64,000 bases of DNA from Bacillota bacterium (GTDB lineage Bacteria > Bacillota > Clostridia > Peptostreptococcales > Anaerovoracaceae): NCBI GenBank assembly GCA_023415235.1, contig JAEZLP010000069.1:1-64000 (forward strand), read 5' to 3'. The position numbers were made by a program, and so were the translations under genes. This document shows positions 32,617 through 42,031 of this stretch, piece after piece (position 1 is the stretch's first letter; every line of letters starts with the position of its first letter). The notes under the pieces are model-generated. The model saw only the letters and a program-made list of their open reading frames with translations. It searched no databases and was not told the origin of the DNA.

Positions 32617-32671
32617 CCGCCGGCGAAACCCGGCAGCTAGCCAGCTGATAATAAAAATAATTGGGCTGGGA

Positions 32672-33205
32672 TTAGTCACGAACCTTGCGGTCAAACGGGA
32701 AGACGGTTTCCTCGCCTCGATACCCGGCGCAGGGATAGAATGTACCGCACCCGATCTGTCCTCCGGCCCCTCCTGTAGGTTGGGTCTTATAGTCGTCCGG
32801 CCATTCATGGATGATCATAGCCCTCCCCAGTATCTCTTCCGGTCGGAACCGATCGGTGTAAACGATCATAAATGCGTGCCCGTAATAGGACATCAGTACC
32901 GGCAGGTCTCCCGTATGATAAGGGTGGGGGGCGTTTTCCACCGCCGAATAATGTCCTCCGACATTGTGAAAACCCGTATAGCCTTCTCCCGCAATGCATG
33001 GCCCGTGCTGATGAATATGAAATCCGTAAAAGCCCGAAAATGGAATCCCTTCCACATTTGCAACCAGCAGGGATCCTTCCAGAAAGGGGTAAACATATAC
33101 ATCTCCCGTCAGGTTATGTATTGCTGAGCTTCCCGTTATATGCGCGCATGCCACGGGCAATTCCGACATGGCCTGATACATCAGCATAATCGTGTCATTG
33201 ATCAT
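32672..33205 (-). CDS. Cu/Zn superoxide dismutase family protein
   Basis: 177-residue protein of the SodC family, which dismutates superoxide. All metal ligands can be placed: HIH in GFHIHQHGPC and the late His in MIIHEWPDD for copper, the bridging His in NVGGHYSA, and HPYH with the Asp of HTGDLP for zinc. The C-terminal KTQPTGGAGGQIGCG stretch is the family hallmark. There is no signal peptide or lipobox, so the protein appears cytoplasmic, unlike most bacterial SodC. AAGGAGGAC precedes the ATG. A single-gene unit. It may be active or a metal-binding relative. Confidence 0.85.
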   Translation of the reverse strand: MINDTIMLMYQAMSELPVACAHITGSSAIHNLTGDVYVYPFLEGSLLVANVEGIPFSGFYGFHIHQHGPCIAGEGYTGFHNVGGHYSAVENAPHPYHTGDLPVLMSYYGHAFMIVYTDRFRPEEILGRAMIIHEWPDDYKTQPTGGAGGQIGCGTFYPCAGYRGEETVFPFDRKVRD

Positions 33206-33306
33206 GGATCGTCCTCCTTCCGTATCTCCGAATGCTATATTTTATGCCGGACCGTTCCGGTATGATACTAAGAAGCTATCAACCCGGTGACGGTCCAAAC
33301 CTCTCC

Positions 33307-34257
33307 CTACACCGCAGGATCCTTCAGAGAACAGGACTCAAAGATGCGTTCGGCGCCAAAGAACTCCCCAAGCTTCTTTGGCCCGGCTATCATATCCCTG
33401 CCCACGTACAAAAGGCCTTCTTCTGTAACCTTGACGTTCCATTTCACCAGGGCTATCCCGCCATTGCTGATTTCAATCCCGGTAATAAGAAGCGGGTGCA
33501 CGCAGCTTCCGTCGTTAAAGTACAGCGGTTCTCCTATTTCGGGAAACATGGGCCTGTGATTGTGTCCTGCGATCAGCATCTGATTCTCACGAATCACCCA
33601 ATCGGTCAGTCTTCTCCCTATCTTTTCTTTTTTCTCCTGATTCTGGGCAGGGCTGGTTGGGTTGTTGATTCCGAACAATTCCAACGGCCTCCAAAGATGT
33701 CTGACCAGAAATCTGGCATATTTCCAAAGGGTGCTGTTCAGAAAATCCACCTGATGACCGTGAACCAGAAAAATCGGTTTGCCTGCGGCCTTGCCGTCCT
33801 CGCCGTGATATTCCAATACAAGGCCCTCATGAACCTTGATCCCCTCGAATAATGAAAGTTCTTTTTCCTCCTGCTTGTCATAGTATCGGTATAGATTCGC
33901 TTTTACATATTTGGCATTCCGCTTTACCATATCGTGATTGCCGTAGATGAAGTAAAGCCGCTTATCCTCATAAAACTTCCTGAGCATCCGAAACGAGTTC
34001 GGGTGCGCGTTCATGATATCGGAAAGCTTTTTATTCTCCCAAAGTTCATCGCCATCTCCAATTTCTATATACGTGAAGCCCTCATTATAGTAATAATTCA
34101 AGGCAGAAATATATAAATTTTCATTGTTAAAAAACTCGTCTGCCTGGCTCCCGTCTCCTCTGTGGCAATCGCTCATCATTATGAGCTTTGAGGAATCATC
34201 AAAGGAGATCCTGTCCGCCGATTCAAAAACTTGGGATAAACGCTTGAATGAATACAT
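33307..34257 (-). CDS. Metallophosphoesterase (calcineurin-like)
   Basis: 316-residue enzyme with the five motifs of the calcineurin-like phosphoesterase fold: MMSDCHRGDG (a variant of DxH), EIGDGDELWEN (GDxxD), YGNHDM (GNHD), VHGHQVDF and AGHNHRP (GHTH type). It probably uses two metal ions to hydrolyse a phosphodiester or monoester; the substrate is unknown. The ATG at 34257 follows GGGAGAGG; an upstream in-frame Met is not preceded by a site. It is 69 nt after the DUF4474 gene in the same direction, so the two are likely co-transcribed. Confidence 0.86.
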   Translation of the reverse strand: MYSFKRLSQVFESADRISFDDSSKLIMMSDCHRGDGSQADEFFNNENLYISALNYYYNEGFTYIEIGDGDELWENKKLSDIMNAHPNSFRMLRKFYEDKRLYFIYGNHDMVKRNAKYVKANLYRYYDKQEEKELSLFEGIKVHEGLVLEYHGEDGKAAGKPIFLVHGHQVDFLNSTLWKYARFLVRHLWRPLELFGINNPTSPAQNQEKKEKIGRRLTDWVIRENQMLIAGHNHRPMFPEIGEPLYFNDGSCVHPLLITGIEISNGGIALVKWNVKVTEEGLLYVGRDMIAGPKKLGEFFGAERIFESCSLKDPAV

Positions 34258-34326
34258 TAAAACCTCTCCCAATCTCTTTCTAATTTCCTGTCGGATTCGC
34301 CGGAACACCGGCAATCCGGTTTCACA

Positions 34327-35271
34327 CTATAAATATTTCTTCAGCTTGTCAAAGGCTTTGAATATTTGTCTTGTCTTGCCTACATTGATCATCGCTTCGT
34401 AAAGGAACGGCTCCTCTCTGCGGATCGCACGGAGCTTTTCCGGCCAGGTGTCGTATTCTCCGGTGATTTCCATGAATCGGTTGCAGACCCGTTCGTTGTT
34501 TCTCTGGATGATCCAATCGGTTTCTTCCGTTCTGGTCAACGGCTGGGGGGAATGGGGTTTGTCAAACAGAAACTCCACCGCAGTTCCGTTGGTTATGATC
34601 TCGTGCTCCTGATATCCAAGTTTTTTCATCGCTCTGACAAAGCTCTTGCACATGCCGCTGTCTTTGAACTGGATACGGTATTTTACCGAAAGCTCCCAGG
34701 GTTCAGAGAATTCACCGGGCTTGAAGCCTGTGAGCCACCAGTGTTTCTCCTCCCGATGGAACAGCTCCTTGCCGTTCCGGTAAAGCGTATATGCCATGAC
34801 AAGCCGGTTTGCATTGTCAACGCATTTATAAAACGCTCCCTGGAACAGATTCGGAATGTGCAGATCGGCCTTTTCCGTATAGTAAATTCCTATTTCACAG
34901 CCGGTATTGAGGTAATACTGCCCCTTCCAGAACTGGATCAGCCAGCGTTTTCCTCCATACTCAAATTCCACAGGCTCGGAATCGATGATCATGCTCGAGG
35001 GGGCCGCCGCCTCGTCGTAAAGCCGGCAATAACCAAAATTTCTCTGCCAGGCATTCATTTTTGTGTAAAAGATACCCTGCACCGGATCAAGCTGGTATCC
35101 CGCATCGCTGAGAAGCTGATAAAACTCTTCTTCTCCCCCGGGCGGAACAGGACGCGGAATCAGGTTGCGGACGATGCGCCAGGAAAAATAAGCAAATATC
35201 AACATGAGAACCAGAATTGCAGGGTAGACAAGAATGCCACTCTCCAGCTGGTATTTTATGATGTCGTACAT
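34327..35271 (-). CDS. DUF4474 membrane-anchored protein
   Basis: 314-residue protein. One N-terminal transmembrane helix (about 13-34, ILVYPAILVLMLIFAYFSW) precedes a DUF4474 domain covering most of the rest, recognisable by MNAWQRNFGYCRLYDEAA, IDSEPVEFEYGGKRWLIQFWKG and GCEIGIYYT. The domain function is unknown; members are mostly clostridial. The start at 35271 (ATG) follows GGAG at 9 nt; a GTG three codons earlier sits within that site. Upstream of the phosphoesterase gene in what looks like a two-gene operon. Confidence 0.84.
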   Translation of the reverse strand: MYDIIKYQLESGILVYPAILVLMLIFAYFSWRIVRNLIPRPVPPGGEEEFYQLLSDAGYQLDPVQGIFYTKMNAWQRNFGYCRLYDEAAAPSSMIIDSEPVEFEYGGKRWLIQFWKGQYYLNTGCEIGIYYTEKADLHIPNLFQGAFYKCVDNANRLVMAYTLYRNGKELFHREEKHWWLTGFKPGEFSEPWELSVKYRIQFKDSGMCKSFVRAMKKLGYQEHEIITNGTAVEFLFDKPHSPQPLTRTEETDWIIQRNNERVCNRFMEITGEYDTWPEKLRAIRREEPFLYEAMINVGKTRQIFKAFDKLKKYL

Positions 35272-35400
35272 AACCGTCACTCCATATTATTTTGATATAC
35301 CATATTATTCGGGGATGTCTGTTATGGTTCGGAATGATCGAAATCAAAAGAGAGAGACAACAATAGGGTTTCTGAAAAAAAGAAAAGAGTTTAACGGAAC

Positions 35401-35438
35401 AAAAGAAAACCGTATGCGCGAATGGTTCGCACATACGG
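35401..35438 (-). terminator. Terminator of htpG
   Basis: On the minus strand CCGTATGTGCGAA and TTCGCGCATACGG pair around a short loop (one A/C mismatch and a small bulge), followed by TTTTCTTTT. It starts 21 nt after the htpG stop. Confidence 0.75.
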
Positions 35439-35458
35439 CCTGAGTTTGAAGGAATATT

Positions 35459-37348
35459 CTATTTCCCTGCAATTAAATCGCAGATGGCATTGGAGAAGGC
35501 CATCGGATCATCCACGGACAGTCCTTCGATGAGAAGGGCCTGATTATACAGCAGCTCCGTATAGGTTTTTGCTTTTTCCCTATCCTCGGAAAAAGTAGTC
35601 CTGAGCGCTGCAAGGACAGGGTGGGATGCGTTGATCTCCAGAACCTTGTCGGCTTTGACCTTGTCGTCTGAGGGCATGGCGTTGAGGATCTTTTCCATCT
35701 CGATGGAGATACCTCCGCCGCTTGCCAGACAAACCGGATGGGATTTCAGTCTCTGGGAAAGTCTGACCTCGCTGACCTTGCCTGCCAGTGTCTCCTTCAT
35801 AAAATCGAAGAGCTCCTTGTTGTCCTCCGTCTCCTTTTTCACCGACTCCTTTTCCTTTTCGTCCTCGGCAAAGCCCAGATCATCACCGGAAACGGAACGG
35901 AACTCCTTGCCGTCAAAATCGTTCAGAATGCGGATTGCAAATTCGTCAATATCGTCTGTGAAGTACAGGATTTCGAAGCCCTTGTCCTTCAGCAGCTCCG
36001 TCTGGGGAAGCTTGTCGATCTTCTCTGTCGATTCCCCGGTTGCGTAGTAGATATACTTCTGGTCCAGTTTCATCCGGGAGACATATTCGGAAAGGCTGAC
36101 CAGCTTCTTTTCCGTGGAGGAATAATACAGGAGCAAATCCTTCAGATTGTCTTTGTTTGCGCCAAAGCTATCATAAACGCCGAATTTGATCTGAAGGCCG
36201 AAATTCTTGAAAAACTCGTCGTACTTCTCCCGTTCCGTGTTCATCAGCTCTAACAGTTCACTCTTGATCTTCTTTTCCAGTCTTGCGGCAATCGCCTTCA
36301 GCTGCCGGTCATGCTGCAGCATTTCCCTGGAAATATTCAGGGACAGGTCCTGTGAGTCCACAAGCCCCTTTACAAAGCTGAAATAATCCGGGAGCAGATC
36401 CGGGCACTTGTCCATGATGAGCACTCCGCTGGAGTATAGCTGAAGGCCTTTTTCATATTCTTTGGTGTAGTAATTAAACGGGGTCCTGGCCGGGATATAC
36501 AGCAGCGAATTGTAGGATACAACTCCTTCCACGCTGGTATGGATTACCCTGAGCGGTTTGGTGAAGTCATAGAACTTTTCCTGGTAGAAATTGTTGTACT
36601 CTTCCTCTGTAATCTCACTTTTATTTCTGCGCCAGAGCGGAACCATGCTGTTGAGGGTCTGCTCTTCCACAACGGTTTCATATTCGTTTTCCGACCCTTC
36701 CTTCAGCCTTCGCTGTTCCACGTTCATTTTGATCGGATACCGGATATAGTCCGAGTATCTCTTGATCAGGCCGCGGATACGGTATTCCTGAAGGAATTCC
36801 TCATATTTTTCATCCTCCGTATCCTCCTTGATCTTTAATATGATATCCGTTCCGCTGCCTTCTCTTTCGCATTCCGCTATGGTATAGCCGTCCGCGCCGG
36901 CGGATTCCCAGCGATACGCCTGTTTCTCACCATATGCCCTGCTGATCACTGTGACCAGACTGCTGACCATAAAGGCGGAGTAGAAGCCTACTCCGAACTG
37001 TCCGATGATGTCGATATCCTCTTTGAGCTCGTTGTCCTTTTTAAAGTCCAGAGATCCGCTTCTGGCGATGGTGCCCAGATTGGATTCCAGCTCCTCCTTC
37101 GTCATGCCGATCCCGTTGTCGGAGATGGTGAGCGTTCTGTTCGCCTTGTCGATTGCAATACGGATTCCAAAATCGTCCCGGGACAATCCCGTGTTGTTTT
37201 CCGTCAGGCTGCGGTAATACAGCTTGTCTATGGCATCGCTGGCATTGGAAATCAGCTCTCTCAGAAAAATCTCCTTATGGGTGTAAATCGAATGGATCAT
37301 CAGGTCCAAAAGTCGTTTTGATTCTGCCTTAAACTGCTTCTTTGCCAT
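35459..37348 (-). CDS. htpG: Molecular chaperone HtpG (Hsp90)
   Basis: 628-residue Hsp90-family chaperone. The GHKL ATPase domain at the N-terminus shows RELISNASDAIDKLYYRSL, SDNGIGMTKEEL and GQFGVGFYSAFMV; the middle and C-terminal dimerisation domains follow. Length matches E. coli HtpG (624). The ATG at 37348 is preceded by AGGAGG. A perfect CIRCE operator lies 30 nt upstream, so the gene should be repressed by HrcA and induced by heat. A stand-alone gene with its own terminator. HtpG under CIRCE is uncommon in well-studied Bacillus, where htpG is class III. Confidence 0.97.
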   Translation of the reverse strand: MAKKQFKAESKRLLDLMIHSIYTHKEIFLRELISNASDAIDKLYYRSLTENNTGLSRDDFGIRIAIDKANRTLTISDNGIGMTKEELESNLGTIARSGSLDFKKDNELKEDIDIIGQFGVGFYSAFMVSSLVTVISRAYGEKQAYRWESAGADGYTIAECEREGSGTDIILKIKEDTEDEKYEEFLQEYRIRGLIKRYSDYIRYPIKMNVEQRRLKEGSENEYETVVEEQTLNSMVPLWRRNKSEITEEEYNNFYQEKFYDFTKPLRVIHTSVEGVVSYNSLLYIPARTPFNYYTKEYEKGLQLYSSGVLIMDKCPDLLPDYFSFVKGLVDSQDLSLNISREMLQHDRQLKAIAARLEKKIKSELLELMNTEREKYDEFFKNFGLQIKFGVYDSFGANKDNLKDLLLYYSSTEKKLVSLSEYVSRMKLDQKYIYYATGESTEKIDKLPQTELLKDKGFEILYFTDDIDEFAIRILNDFDGKEFRSVSGDDLGFAEDEKEKESVKKETEDNKELFDFMKETLAGKVSEVRLSQRLKSHPVCLASGGGISIEMEKILNAMPSDDKVKADKVLEINASHPVLAALRTTFSEDREKAKTYTELLYNQALLIEGLSVDDPMAFSNAICDLIAGK

Positions 37349-37377
37349 CTCAAGTCCTCCTGTGCTTTTTTTCAGTT

Positions 37378-37404
37378 TTAGCACTCATTTACATCGAGTG
37401 CTAA
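37378..37404 (-). promoter_or_regulatory. CIRCE operator (HrcA) of htpG
   Basis: TTAGCACTC, nine bases, GAGTGCTAA: a perfect match to the 9-9-9 consensus. It lies 30-56 nt upstream of the htpG start codon. Confidence 0.97.
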
Positions 37405-37506
37405 CAAACTAAATATAAAACAAAAAGCTCCGGAAATCAAGAGGGTATTTGAAGAATTATCCAGAGCCTTTGAAAAATGATTCGACGGAATGAATGTTGT
37501 TCAAGG

Positions 37507-38685
37507 TTATCGGGCCAGCTTGTAAATCTCCACAATATCCTTCCAGAACAGCTTTTTAATGCCGCCCACCGGAGTTTCCTTATCGTCCTTGAACCAGGTT
37601 GCCTTTTTTGCCATCTTTTCAAAGTTTGTATCGTCTATCCCCAGTTCCTTCATGGTAACCGGCAGGCCGATGGAGGAGAAGAACTTCTCCAGCCTGGAAA
37701 TGCCTTCCAAAACCAAGGCGTCCGGGTCGCGGTAGGAGGCTTCCACACCCATCACATTTACAGCAAACTGGACAAACATATTGATGTTCTCCTTGTAAAC
37801 ATATTTCATCCATGCGGGAGTCACAACAGCCAGTCCTGCTCCGTGCGCCACGTCGTAAATGGCGCTGAGCTCGTGTTCCATCTTATGGCAGGCCCAATCC
37901 TGCGTTCTGCCAAGGCCCAGCATACCGTTATGGGCAATGGTTCCGGCGAAAGCAACCTCTGCCCAGGCGTCATAATTGCAGCAGTCTTCCATAAGCACCC
38001 TGGCGTTTTTCATAATGGCCCGCAGAGTGCTCTCGCAAAGTCCGTCGGTTACATCGGAGCTGACCGTTGTTGTAAAATACCGCTCCAGAATATGGCTCAT
38101 CATGTCGCAGACGCCGTTGGCGATCTGATCCTTCGGCAGGGTAAAATATAGCTCCGGATTCATGATACTGAATAAAGGTCTGTTTTTATCGCTGCTGAAC
38201 CCCTTTTTGATCAGACCGTCCTCGTTTGTGATCACCACGCTGTCGCTGGATTCCGAGCCGGTTGCCGGCAGAGTCAGTATCGTTGCGAGATCCAGAACCT
38301 TATCGGGCTGCTTTCCGGTCATAAAAAAATCCCAGACGTTGCCCTCGTAAGGAACTCCCAGGGCTATGGCCTTTGCCGAATCAATGACACTGCCTCCGCC
38401 CACCGCCAGAATAAAGCCGATTTTTTGCTCCCTGCAAATACGGATCCCCTCCTGTACCATGGACAGCCGCGGGTTCGGCAAGACGCCCGGCAGTTCAACC
38501 GCTTCCACTCCCGCCTCCGCAAGAGATTTCATTACCTTGTCGTACAAGCCGGTCTTTTTTATACTGCCACTGCCGTAATGAAGCAGGATCTTGTCGGCAT
38601 GTGGCTTGATCAATTCTCCCACCATTTTTTCTTTATCTTTTCCGAAAATAATCCGTGTTCGGTTTTCATAATTGAAATCGTTCAT
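37507..38685 (-). CDS. Iron-containing alcohol dehydrogenase (YqhD/BDH type)
   Basis: 392-residue group III dehydrogenase. The NAD(P)-binding motif GGGSVIDSAKAIA is near residue 95. The metal-binding set is seen in GVCDMMSHILERYF and in the HKMEHELSAIYDVAHGAGLAV signature. It resembles butanol dehydrogenases and YqhD, which reduce aldehydes to alcohols in anaerobes. AGGAAGATTTGA precedes the ATG. Not in an obvious operon. Substrate cannot be told; butyraldehyde or other aldehydes are typical. Confidence 0.92.
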   Translation of the reverse strand: MNDFNYENRTRIIFGKDKEKMVGELIKPHADKILLHYGSGSIKKTGLYDKVMKSLAEAGVEAVELPGVLPNPRLSMVQEGIRICREQKIGFILAVGGGSVIDSAKAIALGVPYEGNVWDFFMTGKQPDKVLDLATILTLPATGSESSDSVVITNEDGLIKKGFSSDKNRPLFSIMNPELYFTLPKDQIANGVCDMMSHILERYFTTTVSSDVTDGLCESTLRAIMKNARVLMEDCCNYDAWAEVAFAGTIAHNGMLGLGRTQDWACHKMEHELSAIYDVAHGAGLAVVTPAWMKYVYKENINMFVQFAVNVMGVEASYRDPDALVLEGISRLEKFFSSIGLPVTMKELGIDDTNFEKMAKKATWFKDDKETPVGGIKKLFWKDIVEIYKLAR

Positions 38686-38748
38686 TCAAATCTTCCTTTC
38701 CTGCATATATTTACCACTATTATATCCCCTATTCAGCAATGGGACAAG

Positions 38749-38787
38749 AAAAAGCAAAACCCGGTTCTGACGAATCGGGCTTTCTTT
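38749..38787 (-). terminator. Terminator of the small membrane protein gene
   Basis: On the minus strand AAAGCCCGATTC and GAACCGGGTTTT pair around GTCA, followed by GCTTTTTCTTG. It begins at the stop of the 94-residue protein. Confidence 0.75.
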
Positions 38788-39071
38788 TACAGGGAGAAGG
38801 ACAACGCGATCAATGCCAGCACCAGTCCTACCAGAAAGAGCGTCACCGCCGCGAAAATGAAGAGAATGCGCCCGATTATCCCGGGGGCTTTTTTCCGTTC
38901 TCTTCTCAGGAGAATTACGACTGCCATCAGAGCGGCAAACATGATCGCTTCCGCTGTTATTTCAGCAGCAGTGCTGATTTGGCTGTAGTCAATCGGAAAG
39001 GCTTCCATGAGAAACAGCCATGGGGTTGCGATCACAATGAGACTGATAACATATAAAAGCTTTCTCTTCAA
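38787..39071 (-). CDS. Small membrane protein, TTG start
   Basis: 94-residue hydrophobic protein with three predicted transmembrane helices (about 5-22, 38-58 and 68-92). A short basic stretch, LLRRERKKAPG, falls between the last two. No family is recognised. The start is TTG at 39071, chosen because GGAGGTC lies 7 nt before it; the first internal ATG would delete helix one. It ends in a good terminator. It stands 44 nt after mntP in the same direction and could be co-transcribed with it. Confidence 0.65.
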   Translation of the reverse strand: MKRKLLYVISLIVIATPWLFLMEAFPIDYSQISTAAEITAEAIMFAALMAVVILLRRERKKAPGIIGRILFIFAAVTLFLVGLVLALIALSFSL

Positions 39072-39115
39072 ATCAATGACCTCCGAATTCGTTTCCTGTC
39101 AGAATCCGCTCCTGA

Positions 39116-39679
39116 TTAAAGGCTGAGAATTCCCAGATGCTCAAGCAGTATCTTCGCTCCAATTAAAATTAAAATAATGCCGCCTACGATCTCCGCTTTG
39201 GACTTGTATTTCGTGCCGAACAAATTTCCGATCATCACTCCGAAAAACGACAATGCGAAGGTCGTCAGTCCAATTACCGAGATTCCGATATAGATATTAG
39301 CATGCAGAAATGCGAAGGTAATGCCGACCGCCAAAGCGTCAATGCTGGTCGCTAAGGACAGTATGGTCATATTTTTCAAATTTAATGTATCGCATTTATC
39401 GCTTTCGTCTTTACGGGATTCCAGTATCATGTTGACACCGATCAGAAACAGAAGCGCAAAAATGATCCAATGGTCCACTGAGGTGAGGTAATCTTCAAAC
39501 TGTTTGCCAAGAAAGTAGCCGATCAAGGGCATCAGAGCCTGAAATCCTCCGAAAAACAAACCGGTGATAAAGGCGTATCGATAGCGGAAGACTCGCAGGC
39601 ACAGGCCTTTGGATATGGCCACCGCAAAAGCGTCCATGGATAGACCCAGCGCAATCGCAAATAATTCTATACTCCCCAT
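39116..39679 (-). CDS. mntP: Manganese efflux pump MntP
   Basis: 187-residue membrane protein with six helices, exporting Mn2+. Both Asp-containing helix motifs of the family are present: LGLSMDAFAVAISKG near residue 13 and LATSIDALAVGITFA near 110. Length agrees with E. coli MntP (188). AAAGGAGCAC precedes the ATG. The upstream 120 nt contain the lsrF terminator, but I could not assign a yybP-ykoY manganese riboswitch there. Confidence 0.94.
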   Translation of the reverse strand: MGSIELFAIALGLSMDAFAVAISKGLCLRVFRYRYAFITGLFFGGFQALMPLIGYFLGKQFEDYLTSVDHWIIFALLFLIGVNMILESRKDESDKCDTLNLKNMTILSLATSIDALAVGITFAFLHANIYIGISVIGLTTFALSFFGVMIGNLFGTKYKSKAEIVGGIILILIGAKILLEHLGILSL

Positions 39680-39743
39680 AAAAGCTGTGCTCCTTTGTTA
39701 GTTGAAAAACCATTGCAAGAATAGGCTTTCATTGTTATTTTAA

Positions 39744-39787
39744 TTATAAGGAAAGACCCAGGGCATCCCTTTGGGGCCATGAGTCTT
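39744..39787 (-). terminator. Terminator of the lsrACDBF operon
   Basis: On the minus strand AAGAC, CA and GGC blocks in the left arm pair with GCC, TG and GTCTT in the right arm, around CCCAAAGGG. The run TTTCCTTAT follows. It lies 75 nt after the lsrF stop. Confidence 0.6.
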
Positions 39788-39861
39788 GAAATATTTCCCT
39801 AATCAGTATATCACATATTCCTTGAAATTATCAAAGAAATTTCTTGGGAGCTTAGGTATTA

Positions 39862-40743
39862 TTATTTGCCTCTTTCCTCTCTGTAGATGTCATAGGCCTC
39901 ATCCACCGTTGCCTTATTGTGAACGATGGCTCCGATTGCCTTTGCCATGCCGATGGGGCTGTCGCTCTGGAAAATGTTTCTTCCCATATCCATGCCTCTT
40001 GCGCCTCCCTGCATGCTCAGCCAGGCCATCTTAAGGGCTTCTTTTTCCGGCACCTTCTTTCCGCCCGCCACTATGATCGGTACGGGACAGGCCGCTGTAA
40101 TTTCTTCGAACTCGTCACAATAGTAGGTCTTGATGATCTGCGCGCCGAATTCCGCCAGCATACGGGTAGCCAGCTTGAAAAATGCCGGCGTCCGTTCCAT
40201 ATTCTTGCCTACGGCAACTACGCCTAAAGTGGGGATACCATAGCGGTTTCCCGCATCGATGGTTTTGCAGAGATTGTCGATACTCGATTTTTCACCCGGC
40301 GCCCCGATAAAGGTCTGGATTGCCATACAGGATGCATTCATCCGGATGGCGTCCTCGATGTCGACTGCGATGACCTCGTGGGAGAGATCCTCATCCATCA
40401 TGGAAGAACCTGCACTGCAGCGAAGTGCAATGCCCTTATTGAATTCCGGCGGAATGCAGGTCCTCAATGCTCCTCTGGTTGCCATCAGCACATCCACATA
40501 AGGAATCAGTGGCGGCATCGCCAGATCCAGACGCTCCAATCCTGCGGTAGACCCCATGAAATAGCCGTGATCAAAGGCAAGCATTACCGTATTTCCAGTG
40601 TCGGGTCTGAATATTCTGGACAGGCGGGTTTTCATTCCCCAGTCAACGTCGTTCATGCCTTTCACATGGAATCCGCCCTTTTTACCGAACTCAACTCCCG
40701 TTTGATAGTCTTTTGCAATTTTATTTCCGTCTTTATCAGCCAT
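39862..40743 (-). CDS. lsrF: AI-2 degradation thiolase LsrF
   Basis: 293-residue class I aldolase-like enzyme that transfers an acetyl group from 3-hydroxy-2,4-pentadione-5-phosphate to CoA, the final step of AI-2 breakdown. Hallmarks seen are MLAFDHGYFMGSTAGLER, AVDIEDAIRMNASCMAIQ, QIIKTYYCDEFEEIT with the Schiff-base Lys, and VAGGKKVPEKEAL. Length matches E. coli LsrF (291). GGAGG precedes the ATG. Last gene of the lsrACDBF operon, 92 nt after lsrB. Confidence 0.95.
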   Translation of the reverse strand: MADKDGNKIAKDYQTGVEFGKKGGFHVKGMNDVDWGMKTRLSRIFRPDTGNTVMLAFDHGYFMGSTAGLERLDLAMPPLIPYVDVLMATRGALRTCIPPEFNKGIALRCSAGSSMMDEDLSHEVIAVDIEDAIRMNASCMAIQTFIGAPGEKSSIDNLCKTIDAGNRYGIPTLGVVAVGKNMERTPAFFKLATRMLAEFGAQIIKTYYCDEFEEITAACPVPIIVAGGKKVPEKEALKMAWLSMQGGARGMDMGRNIFQSDSPIGMAKAIGAIVHNKATVDEAYDIYREERGK

Positions 40744-40835
40744 AAATAACCTCCTTCTCTAATCTAATGATAAGCGTAGCTGTGGTGTTTCGGCCACAGC
40801 TACCCAATCTCTGTTCCTTGTTTTTTTGTTTCCTC

Positions 40836-41915
40836 TTAGAAGTTGTAATCGTCAATGTTGTCCTTTGTAAAGATCGTTCTTTCGGGGAGCAGCACTACGC
40901 CGGAGTCGTCAGCCGTATATGCGTTGGGATCCAATACGGTATTCGGCATAACTTCAACTTCACCGATAGTCGGGATATCGATCTTGTCACCTACTTTGAA
41001 GGTATTTCCAGCAGCAAGCCAGTAAGCCAGGTAAGCGCCCATTGCGCCCTGAACCTTGCAATCCCAGAGTCCGAATACCGGAACTGTTCCGTTCTTGCAG
41101 AAATCTCTCATACCGTTTGGCGTGCAGAAACCGGTGATGATGACTTTACCAGCCATACCGAGGTTCTCAGCAGCCTGAGCCTGACCCGGAAGAGCGGTGG
41201 AGTCATTGCAGATAATGGCGTCGATTTCAGGATAAGTTTTCAGGATGGATTCTCCGACAGATACTGCCTTTTCTGCGTCCTGATCACTGTAATAGTTGTC
41301 CGGAGCCAGGTTTACCCATCCGGGATAAGTTTCCTTTATGTACTTCTCGCCGGCTACCTGCCATGAATTCTGGTCAGTTACTGTTGCGGAGGAATAGTGC
41401 CATACATAGTTGCAGCTATCTTTCTTGTCTTCCGGCAGCTGCATTGCAACCATTTCAACCAGCATTTCGCCGAGCTGTTCAGGAGTACCCTGGGCTACAT
41501 GCAGTGATCTCATGTCGTTCTGTACATCGGAGTCCCAGCATACGATCTGCAGTCCTGCTTCCTTGGCTGCCTTAAGCGCATTGTTGAGACCGTCAGGAGT
41601 TACGGATGAAATTGCGATTGCGTTGAATCCCTGCTGTACAGCGGAGTTGATAACCTGTACCTGGTTGGCAACGGATGCTTCCGGATTTCCGGTGTAAACA
41701 CATTCGAAGCCGACTTCCGCTGCGATGTCCTGTGCACCAAGGTTTGCAGATTCAAAGAATGAGTTGCCCGTTAATTTAGGGATAAATGCAACCGAGATGT
41801 CCGCAGGATCCACAGCTGCTCCGCTGTCATCAGATGGTTCTTGAGCGCCGCCTCCGCAGCCGAACATGGAAAATACCATCGTGAGAGCCAGAAGTACTAC
41901 TAAAAACTTACGCAT
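40836..41915 (-). CDS. lsrB: Autoinducer-2 binding lipoprotein LsrB
   Basis: 359-residue type I periplasmic-binding protein, expected to capture AI-2 outside the membrane. The signal peptide ends in SMFGC (lipobox, Cys20). The mature part shows ISVAFIPKLTGNSFFESANLGA, TDQNSWQVAGE and PNGMRDFCKNGTVPVFGLWD, as in LsrB. The residues that contact the ligand (Lys near the N-terminus, paired Asp) are in similar positions but cannot be verified without an alignment. AAAGGAG precedes the ATG. Followed by lsrF, preceded by lsrD. Confidence 0.94.
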   Translation of the reverse strand: MRKFLVVLLALTMVFSMFGCGGGAQEPSDDSGAAVDPADISVAFIPKLTGNSFFESANLGAQDIAAEVGFECVYTGNPEASVANQVQVINSAVQQGFNAIAISSVTPDGLNNALKAAKEAGLQIVCWDSDVQNDMRSLHVAQGTPEQLGEMLVEMVAMQLPEDKKDSCNYVWHYSSATVTDQNSWQVAGEKYIKETYPGWVNLAPDNYYSDQDAEKAVSVGESILKTYPEIDAIICNDSTALPGQAQAAENLGMAGKVIITGFCTPNGMRDFCKNGTVPVFGLWDCKVQGAMGAYLAYWLAAGNTFKVGDKIDIPTIGEVEVMPNTVLDPNAYTADDSGVVLLPERTIFTKDNIDDYNF

Positions 41916-42031
41916 TTAAAAATCTCTCCTTTCAATTCTTTCTCCTCATTTATTTTAATACTATCAAGTGATAATATTAAGGACGATTGAAATACTCCGC
42001 AGACCAGAACTTCTCGAGCCTTGATGCAGGC

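Noticed and set aside
39680..39861. Manganese (yybP-ykoY) riboswitch before mntP
   Set aside because: The stem in this stretch is better explained as the terminator of the lsr operon; I could not identify the conserved riboswitch core.
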